The notes under the pieces are model-generated. The model saw nothing but the letters and a program-made list of their open reading frames with translations, did no database searches and was not told where the DNA came from. Positions 17,601 to 21,913 of a DNA stretch of 21,913 bases are shown in pieces (within the stretch, counting starts at the first letter, position 1; each line of letters starts with the position of its first letter). The DNA is taken from assembly GCA_964416175.1 (NCBI GenBank), contig CAYQDF010000050.1, forward strand, positions 1 through 21,913, written 5' to 3'. The position numbers and the translations under genes were made by a program. This stretch comes from CAYQDF01 sp964416175 (GTDB taxonomy: Bacteria; Chloroflexota; Anaerolineae; Anaerolineales; UBA4823).

Positions 17601-17832
17601 CAGAATCCAGGACCTGAGAACGCTGGCAGGTTTCGATATCGGGGACAGCATCCGACTCCAGATTGCCGCTTCGCCGGGATTGGAGGAAGCGCTCCGAGAG
17701 CAACGCGAGTACATCTTGAGGGAGACGCTGGCGGTGGAGCTGGATTCTGGCGGTCCGCAGGAAAGCGTCCGAGCGAAGAAGATTAGGTTCGATAACGAAG
17801 AAGGATGGGTTAATATCTTACCAGCTGCGTAA
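14638..17832 (+). CDS. Isoleucyl-tRNA synthetase homologue with degenerate catalytic and editing motifs
   Basis: The product is 1064 aa, full length and collinear with Thermus-type IleRS. Fold landmarks are kept: YVTYERPP, CPRCGTSLSDYEVSLGY, SLLIWTNSPWTLPGN (editing domain), LNNNFDWVLGRERYWGTPLP, DQMKGWF, ALRWYFYTSGPP, DLSKWYLRRSRRRF (anticodon-binding region), and C-terminal Cys pairs. The catalytic signatures are not. HIGH is E55-V-G-D58; the Asp that binds the substrate amino group is N86 (GWNTHGLP); KMSKS aligns with G597-I-S-N-T601; the editing Thr triplet is T224-N-S; and the editing Asp position is G332 (AFGARGMQ). The frame is intact, arguing against a decaying pseudogene. It begins one base after the MFS stop, with AAAGGA 7 bp upstream. 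The sequence therefore predicts no normal isoleucylation, and a true ileS should lie elsewhere. A tRNA-binding or regulatory role is speculation. Confidence 0.9.
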   Translation: MFKPVPSKPHLPQMEEAVQRTWKIRRIYKKLDHQRRGGQEYVTYERPPYTSRLPEVGDVLVRAFQDIFPRYRSMRGFHVVRRVGWNTHGLPIEIKVERRLGISNKRQIEEHGIADFAAECRRAAVEHLQDWEKLTERIGDWVDLEDAYVTCTNEYIESVWWILKSFWDRDLVTQGFKVIPYCPRCGTSLSDYEVSLGYGKAVDPSVFVRLPLVDDPGTSLLIWTNSPWTLPGNVAVAANPEIDYVIVERQLPEGGVEKLIVAKDLAEKVFRDEPVEKFETFKGRKLRGLQYHPLFTFLIPEKPAYRVLLDDAALAKEGTGLVHIAPAFGARGMQLALEFDLPILETVAEDGTFIPEVRPWSGVFVKQADPLVIQDLAARGLLYREEADVHASPFCWQCCTPLISYARSAWYLRLTHSREQLVAANLRIQWRPEHVRQGRFGSWLNNNFDWVLGRERYWGTPLPVWECAACHHQLAVGSLAELSQLSGEDLGELGLHRPFVDDVHIACPECSGEMSRVPEVVDAWFDLGAMPAAQRHCPFENEEIIKRTIPADFVCEAADQMKGWFYSLHAIGTLLFDQESFRNAICLGMIRKGEGLGISNTHTNRLDPWEVIHAHGSDALRWYFYTSGPPDRERRFSSDRVEEVVRNFVYRLWNVYSFFVTHANLTGWRPPILPLSYPSAQRRAGSGGEDWRQEFDRWLLSELHTLVRDVTAAMESYDVPGATRPVQDFVEDLSKWYLRRSRRRFRNDGAGDDREAAYATLYEALTTLSRLLAPAMPFLAEELYQNLVCAIDSGAPESVHLADWPEVDEALIDDALNADMRLVMRLASLGRAARAKAGIKLRQPLPEIIFLAASSREARVVETFAGLLAEELNVKRVAVLGSTGQIAACRLDPLPRQLGRKYRARYPGLRAAILALDAEEAARTLLAGKPIEVNVGGEVLEVLPEEVAVRVESSPGLVVVSEGTHLAVLRTELVPELLREGLARDLVRRIQDLRTLAGFDIGDSIRLQIAASPGLEEALREQREYILRETLAVELDSGGPQESVRAKKIRFDNEEGWVNILPAA
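16651..16707. repeat. Imperfect inverted repeat inserted in frame in the IleRS-like gene
   Basis: ATCCTC at 16651-16656 pairs with GAGGAT at 16702-16707, and the pyrimidine-rich left side partly matches the purine-rich right side around a central AGCTCAAA. It encodes about 14 extra low-complexity residues (around 672-690) between the synthetase core and the anticodon-binding region, compared with Thermus IleRS. It resembles a small dispersed repeat that landed in a tolerated linker. Confidence 0.4.
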
Positions 17833-17859
17833 GGATGCGCCAGATTTGCTCCGGAAAGG

Positions 17860-18972
17860 CTATCCTCCACACCTGAGCAACCAGCGCGGCAGTTTCCCGT
17901 CCCAATCCTTTCGCCAGCGGTACCAGAAGGCGATCAAGAACGCCAGGAACAGCAGTTTCAGGTCGAAGCCCAGGCTGGCGTGCTGGATGTACAGCCGGTC
18001 GAAGCGCAGTTTCTGGCGGGGAGTCAGGTAGTAATCGCCGGCGACCTGGGCCAGTCCCGCCAGCCCAGGCAGAACCCGGTGCCGCTCGGCATACTCCGGA
18101 ATTGCTTCCAGATATTCGTGGACGAGGACGGTGCGCTGCGGGCGGGGTCCAACGAAAGACATCTGTCCAAAGAGGATATTCAACAGCTGGGGGAGCTCAT
18201 CGAGAGCAGTCTTGCGCAGGAAGCGCCCGACGGTGAGCACCCGCTCGTCGGCTTCCGTGGAAAGGACAGGTCCGGTCGAATCCTCAGCGCCGGCGACCAT
18301 GGTGCGGAATTTGAACTGGCGGAAATTCACACCGCCCTTCCCGACCGAATTCTTGATGAACAGGATTGGCCCGGGGTCCTCGAACCAGACCAAAAAGGCG
18401 GTCAGGATCCAGACCGGTGCGGAGAGGATTGTGCCGAGACCCGCCAGCGAGAGGTCGAAGGCGCGTTTCATCACAGATGTGGGTGGCGGCTGACCAAGGA
18501 TGGCCTGGTGGCGGAGACGGACCTGGCGGTTGACCTCTTCCGATGGAGGCGAGTTATCTTCCCAAAGGCCTCCGTCATAAGCGGTGGCCAGCATTCCCCC
18601 CAGAAAAGCGCCGGCGAATGTCCCGGCCAACCAGAAAATACCCGGACCGGCAGCGCCTGAGATCCAGCGCCCAGCCCACGCGGTCAGCAAGATCGCAAAC
18701 GGGCTCAAAAAAGCCACCCGGAAGCGCAAGCGGCGCACGATGGAAAAAGACTGCAGGCTTCTTTCGCTCCCCAAGGCGAGTGCGGCTGCCAGAACGATGT
18801 TTCCGACCCTCCAAAGGGTGGAAGTCTGCGGGCCGTGCAGGTAAAACCAGCTAATCAGAAGGAGAAAAACCGTCACAGTGGAGCAGGCCACACGTTTTCC
18901 AGCCTGACGCCAGAAGGTCGCTCCTTCCCCCTCAGCTGGTGAAAGCTGCAGCGGACTTTTCGCCATACGCAT
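17860..18972 (-). CDS. Polyprenyl-phosphate sugar-1-phosphate transferase (bacterial sugar transferase, WcaJ/WbaP type)
   Basis: The product is 370 aa. The N-terminal half has about four hydrophobic helices (30-46, 57-70, 86-101, 112-132). The C-terminal half is a full bacterial sugar transferase domain: KRAFDLSLAGLGTILSAPVW (membrane re-entrant helix), DPGPILFIKNSVGKGG, F-R-Q-FKFRTM, GRFLRKTALDELPQL, SFVGPRPQ and LPGLAGLAQV. Family knowledge: it moves a sugar-1-phosphate from a UDP-sugar to undecaprenyl phosphate, the first step of capsule, exopolysaccharide or O-antigen repeat-unit assembly at the cytoplasmic membrane. The start at 18972 has a TATAAT ending 8 nt upstream, so the mRNA is probably leaderless; M3 (18966) is a less likely alternative. 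It is convergent with the IleRS-like gene and divergent from the LysM gene. Confidence 0.92.
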   Translation of the reverse strand: MRMAKSPLQLSPAEGEGATFWRQAGKRVACSTVTVFLLLISWFYLHGPQTSTLWRVGNIVLAAALALGSERSLQSFSIVRRLRFRVAFLSPFAILLTAWAGRWISGAAGPGIFWLAGTFAGAFLGGMLATAYDGGLWEDNSPPSEEVNRQVRLRHQAILGQPPPTSVMKRAFDLSLAGLGTILSAPVWILTAFLVWFEDPGPILFIKNSVGKGGVNFRQFKFRTMVAGAEDSTGPVLSTEADERVLTVGRFLRKTALDELPQLLNILFGQMSFVGPRPQRTVLVHEYLEAIPEYAERHRVLPGLAGLAQVAGDYYLTPRQKLRFDRLYIQHASLGFDLKLLFLAFLIAFWYRWRKDWDGKLPRWLLRCGG

Positions 18973-18979
18973 CTCGAGG

Positions 18980-18985
18980 ATTATA
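18980..18985 (-). promoter_or_regulatory. -10 box of the sugar transferase gene, predicted leaderless start
   Basis: TATAAT on the minus strand ends 8 nt before the ATG at 18972. No Shine-Dalgarno sequence is present. A weak TTCCGG lies 19 bp upstream. Confidence 0.6.
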
Positions 18986-19086
18986 CCCCAGCGGGGACTC
19001 CCGACCGGAAGAGTGTGACGCCTTAGACATTTTTATATCGCAGGAGCGTTCACAAATTCCCGGAAGATTGGATGGATCTCTTGATG

Positions 19087-19092
19087 TATAAT
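19087..19092 (+). promoter_or_regulatory. -10 box of the LysM gene, predicted leaderless start
   Basis: TATAAT ends 8 nt before the ATG at 19100. An upstream in-frame ATG (19091) overlaps this box, so 19100 is taken as the true start. No Shine-Dalgarno sequence and no well-spaced -35 box is visible. Confidence 0.6.
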
Positions 19093-19099
19093 GCACGCC

Positions 19100-19924
19100 A
19101 TGCGCTGGTTTATCAGTCGGACAGCCCTGGTTGGGGTGCTGGTCTGCTCGGGCCTCGGTCTCGCCGGGCAGACAGGCCTGACGGTCCTGGCTGCGCCTCT
19201 GGCTCAATTCACCCCCTTCCCGACGCCCACGCCAGGCCCGGATGGGCGGATTGTTTACATCGTGCAGGCGAACGATTCCTGGTGGCGGATCGCTGCTATC
19301 TTCAATATTGATTTAAACGAACTGTACAGGCTGAATGACGCCACCAGCGAGACGATCCTGGCCGAAGGAGAAGAGGTCCTGCTGGGCTTCGGGGGGCCTT
19401 CAGACGTCAGCCCCACCCTTGGACCAAGCCCCACCCCCACATCCAGCGAGCCAACGCCTACACCACAGCCTGGCTCGGGGACCCTGTGTGTGATCCTGTA
19501 CAATGATGCCAATGGCGATTCCCGGCGCCAGGAGGAAGAACCCGCCATCCCGGACGGCGCCATCAGCATCACCGATCGGGATGGCGATGTTTCTTTGAAC
19601 GAGGTGACGACCGGTGGGTTTGACCCGCTGTGCTTTCCTGACCTGCCGCAAGGAGAATACAACATCAGTGTGGCGGTGCCTGAAGGATACAATCCGACCA
19701 CGGCGCTGAATTACGCCCTGGTGGTGGAACCGGGTGCACAGACCTTCCTGGATTTTGGCGCCCAGCCGGGATCAGCGGCCCTGCCTGAAGCGGCAGCTGC
19801 AGGAGGGGGGAGCCGTTCGCTGCTGCTGGGTATTCTGGGTGGGGTGCTGCTCTTGGGAGGGATCGGGTTGGGGGTCTACGCCGGGCTGCTGAGCCGCACC
19901 AGGGGCCGGGTTGAGCCGGGATAA
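19100..19924 (+). CDS. Secreted, membrane-anchored LysM protein with SdrD-like domain
   Basis: The product is 274 aa. Residues 1-32 are a signal peptide (MRWFISR, a hydrophobic core, then VLAA). After a Pro/Thr stretch, residues about 50-96 form one LysM domain (VYIVQANDSWWRIAAIFNI, then LNELYRLND and a final GEEVLL strand). A Pro/Ser/Thr linker (100-126) leads to a beta-sandwich domain (about 127-219) with NDANGDSRRQEEE, a D-x-N-x-D calcium-loop-like start, and a GEYNISVAVPEGY strand typical of SdrD/prealbumin-like modules. A C-terminal transmembrane helix (about 240-264) with a short basic tail anchors it. The likely role is peptidoglycan or polysaccharide contact outside the membrane. It has no catalytic domain. 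It lies between surface-polysaccharide genes. Confidence 0.8.
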   Translation: MRWFISRTALVGVLVCSGLGLAGQTGLTVLAAPLAQFTPFPTPTPGPDGRIVYIVQANDSWWRIAAIFNIDLNELYRLNDATSETILAEGEEVLLGFGGPSDVSPTLGPSPTPTSSEPTPTPQPGSGTLCVILYNDANGDSRRQEEEPAIPDGAISITDRDGDVSLNEVTTGGFDPLCFPDLPQGEYNISVAVPEGYNPTTALNYALVVEPGAQTFLDFGAQPGSAALPEAAAAGGGSRSLLLGILGGVLLLGGIGLGVYAGLLSRTRGRVEPG

Positions 19925-19949
19925 CAGGGTGAAAGGTGGCGTCGGGTAA

Positions 19950-21068
19950 TCAGCCTGAGATCCTCTGGTATAGCATTGCGATCTTCCTGCCAAAATCTGG
20001 CTGATTCCAGCCAGCTGCCCGCAGGGCAGCTTTTCTGGAGAGCTGTGCCGTGACTTTCTCTTCGACGATGACCGTGATGATGGCTGCGCCAAGTGCTCGC
20101 GAATCATCCCCGCTAGCAAGGTAAGCTGCCGGGCCGACGATGGCGCTCGTGAGCGGGTTCTCGGCAGCTACCAGGGGTTTGCCGCAGGCCAGGGCGTGGC
20201 GGACTGATCCGCTCCATGGGGACGCAGGGGCGGGGTGAAATACCGCAATGCAGCTGCGGTACAGCCGGGCGAGATCAGCCGGCGAAAGGGGAGGCAGGGC
20301 GGATATGCTGCTTCCCAAATTATAAGCCTGGGCAAGATCAGCAAGCAGCGCCTGCCTGGTGGCTGGAAGCCCGATCACGAGAAGAGGGTAATTTTGACCA
20401 ATCGGTCCAGAGGCCCAGCTCCAGGCTTCTGCCAGCCGGCGCAGCCGGGGGGCATTAGTGGGCCCGTGGTACAGGATATAGGTTTCCGGCATATCGATCC
20501 CCTCCAGCTGGTCTGGTTGGTAGCTGTTCCCCTCCACCGGCGATCCCCTGGATTCAACCAGGAAGTCCGGGTGGATAACCGGCGGCAGGAATTGGGCCGT
20601 TTCAACCCGCGCGGCCCAGGGAAGATCATCGGGAAACAGGATCGCCCGCGAACGAGAAAGACCGCCTCTGGCAAAGGATTCCCTCAGCCTGGAGGTGAAC
20701 GCCCCGAATTCCAAGTTGGGTTGGGTGAAGATCTCATTCGGGTCCTCAAAGGACCTGGTCCAGCTGGCAACCGTCGGAATGCGGCTGGCCAGTGGTGCAG
20801 AGGGAGATGTCAGGTGAAGCAGATCGGCCTGCATACCCTTAGCCAGGTCTGGCAGTATCCACTGCTCCCACTGCAGCCTATCCAGGGGCGACTCCCCCAC
20901 AGGACGGATAACGAATTCGACCCGGCCGAGCCATTCCGGTGGTTCGGCTGGCAAGGCGACGATCGGATGCACCTCAGGAGCGAGGTTTTCCAGGAGAGCC
21001 AACAAGTGCGCCCCAGCCGGTTCGATGGGCCCCCGAGCGAGAGGCCAGCCGTCGTACAGGACTCTCAC
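19950..21068 (-). CDS. GT4-like glycosyltransferase with altered E-x7-E motif
   Basis: The product is 372 aa. It has a GT-B layout: an N-terminal MRVLYDGWPLARGP strand with a glycine-rich loop and an ADLLHLTSPSAPLAS strand, and a C-terminal half with ETYILYHGPTNAPRLRRL, YPLLVIGLPATR and RHALACGKPLVAAENP, which aligns with the donor-binding EAMACGTPVVAS region of GT4 enzymes. Both glutamates of the family E-x7-E motif are replaced (S283 and H291 by my alignment). The GTG start at 21068 overlaps the stop of the upstream GT2 gene in a GTGA arrangement and has GGTGGAG 6 bp upstream; the TTG (21083) and GTG (21080) further up are less likely. It is coupled to the GT2 gene, probably in polysaccharide assembly. 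Acceptor and donor are unknown. Confidence 0.8.
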   Translation of the reverse strand: MRVLYDGWPLARGPIEPAGAHLLALLENLAPEVHPIVALPAEPPEWLGRVEFVIRPVGESPLDRLQWEQWILPDLAKGMQADLLHLTSPSAPLASRIPTVASWTRSFEDPNEIFTQPNLEFGAFTSRLRESFARGGLSRSRAILFPDDLPWAARVETAQFLPPVIHPDFLVESRGSPVEGNSYQPDQLEGIDMPETYILYHGPTNAPRLRRLAEAWSWASGPIGQNYPLLVIGLPATRQALLADLAQAYNLGSSISALPPLSPADLARLYRSCIAVFHPAPASPWSGSVRHALACGKPLVAAENPLTSAIVGPAAYLASGDDSRALGAAIITVIVEEKVTAQLSRKAALRAAGWNQPDFGRKIAMLYQRISG

Positions 21069-21913
21069 GCTACACTCCACCAATCTTTCCCCTCAGTAAG
21101 GCCAGACTGGTTCAGTCGGGAGCGAATGAGCTGGCGTGCACCGCGAGCACCGACCGCAGCCAGGACTGCCGGTGCTGGGTGACGTTTCCACAGATCCGGC
21201 AGATCGTCCGGAGGCAGAATGGGGAGGCCATGCAAGGTCCGACCGATCTTCTTCGGGTCTATGTCTAAAAAGGCGACCAAAGGCGCTCCCTGGCGGCGAA
21301 GGTGCTTGCTCAAACGCCTCCCGATCATCCCTGCACCCCACAGGATCACTGCCTCCCGGCTGCGTAGCGGACCACGCACCAGGTAGTGCGCTTTGGCGCG
21401 CAGAAAATTTTCTAAGGAATAGCGGCTGTCCAGACGGGTCAGGCGTTCCGGGCGCTCCCGCCAATCAAGCAACACCTCCCGGAGCTTCGCAAAGCCTGCT
21501 CCTTCCAGGTAGAGCCGGAGCCAGAGGTCATAGTCCTCTGCCCAGCCGTGATCCTGGTATCCCCCGACCTGTTGCACCCACTCCCGGCGGAAAGCCACGC
21601 TGGGGTGGGCAAGTGGACTCTCCACGAATATCTCCCGACGGATATCATCGTTGGTGAGCAGGGAGTTCTGCCAATCGATATAAAAAAGAAATCCCTGGCG
21701 GACAGCGTCGATCGGGTACCCACGCACCCGGCAGCCAACCACGGCTGTTTCAGGGTGATCTTCCAGGTAAGCAACCTGGCGTGCCAGGCGATCCGGGTGC
21801 GAGCGGTCGTCAGCATCCATCCGGACGATATAATTCCCGGAACAGGCTTCGAGGCCGACGTTCAAAGCAGCGATGATCCCCTTGTGCGGCTGGGATATCA
21901 CCTGAACGCGGCG
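21065..21913 (-). CDS. GT2 family glycosyltransferase with C-terminal Rossmann-like domain, 5' end missing
   Basis: Partial: the frame is open through the right edge, and 282 codons plus the stop are visible. The visible part begins inside the GT-A domain (SQPHKGIIAALNVGLEACSG), followed by the D-x-D signature (IVRMDADDRSHPDRLARQV) and the later GT2 landmarks (LAHPSVAFRRE and WAEDYDLWLRL, the ED acceptor-side motif). After the GT2 core there is an extra domain of about 90 residues opening with AVILWGAGMIGRRL, a G-x-G-x-x-G dinucleotide-type loop, and FLDIDPKKIG, like the N-terminal part of PglD-type or other Rossmann domains. GT2 enzymes transfer a sugar from an NDP-donor at the cytoplasmic face. 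It overlaps the GT4-like gene by 4 bp, forming a pair. Confidence 0.88.
   Translation of the reverse strand, partial: RRVQVISQPHKGIIAALNVGLEACSGNYIVRMDADDRSHPDRLARQVAYLEDHPETAVVGCRVRGYPIDAVRQGFLFYIDWQNSLLTNDDIRREIFVESPLAHPSVAFRREWVQQVGGYQDHGWAEDYDLWLRLYLEGAGFAKLREVLLDWRERPERLTRLDSRYSLENFLRAKAHYLVRGPLRSREAVILWGAGMIGRRLSKHLRRQGAPLVAFLDIDPKKIGRTLHGLPILPPDDLPDLWKRHPAPAVLAAVGARGARQLIRSRLNQSGLTEGKDWWSVA
21075..21081 (-). promoter_or_regulatory. Ribosome binding site of the GT4-like gene
   Basis: On the minus strand GGTGGAG lies 6 bp before the GTG at 21068, inside the end of the upstream GT2 gene. Together with the 4-bp GTGA overlap it supports coupled translation. Confidence 0.55.

Noticed and set aside
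14638..17832. Calling the gene a functional housekeeping ileS or a mupirocin-type IleRS2
   Set aside because: Both signature motifs are changed in a way that does not match the canonical HIGH/KMSKS or the GXHH variant, so the plain ileS name would mislead.
17833..17859. Terminator between the IleRS-like gene and the sugar transferase
   Set aside because: The 27-bp gap has no stable inverted repeat with a T-run.

Overview
The window looks like a chromosomal piece of a moderately GC-rich bacterium, most probably a member of the Chloroflexota (Anaerolineae-like). This is inferred from protein style: a histidine kinase with many GAF domains, Pro/Thr-rich secreted proteins, an L9 with an acidic tail, a bacterial/Thermus-type IleRS scaffold, and genes with a TATAAT box sitting directly on the start codon. 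No rRNA, tRNA, CRISPR array, insertion sequence or phage gene was seen. Gene density is high and no gene-free stretch exceeds about 175 bp.

Region 1 (1-5000, minus strand) is a probable five-gene operon read leftwards: rplI (ribosomal protein L9), a RodZ-like membrane protein with two helix-turn-helix domains, rimO (S12 methylthiotransferase), a CysQ/HAL2-type bisphosphate nucleotidase, and the start of a GT-C membrane glycosyltransferase that leaves the window. A good promoter (TTGACG-17-TACAAT) precedes rplI. recO is divergent (5156-5917).

Region 2 (5998-13153) holds a very large minus-strand hybrid sensor kinase (five GAF domains, PAS, kinase, receiver). It is divergent from polX, which has a complete PHP nuclease site but appears to lack the third polymerase aspartate. 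Next comes an App1-type (DUF2183) phosphatase on the minus strand.

Region 3 (13300-17832) is the most unusual part. A two-gene plus-strand unit encodes an MFS transporter and, starting on the base after its stop codon, a full-length isoleucyl-tRNA synthetase homologue of 1064 residues. In this protein the HIGH motif, the KMSKS motif, the amino-acid-binding Asp and the editing-site residues are all replaced, while the scaffold, zinc-type cysteines and anticodon-binding region are kept. It looks like a conserved pseudo-synthetase, not the housekeeping IleRS.

Region 4 (17860-21913) is cell-surface related: a polyprenyl-phosphate sugar transferase (minus), a secreted or anchored LysM protein with an SdrD-like domain (plus), and a translationally coupled pair of glycosyltransferases (GT4-like and GT2; minus), the last running off the right edge. 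Together they suggest a polysaccharide or envelope biosynthesis neighbourhood.

At least four genes (recO, polX, the sugar transferase and the LysM gene) have a -10-like hexamer ending 7-8 nt before the ATG and no Shine-Dalgarno sequence, which predicts leaderless mRNAs.
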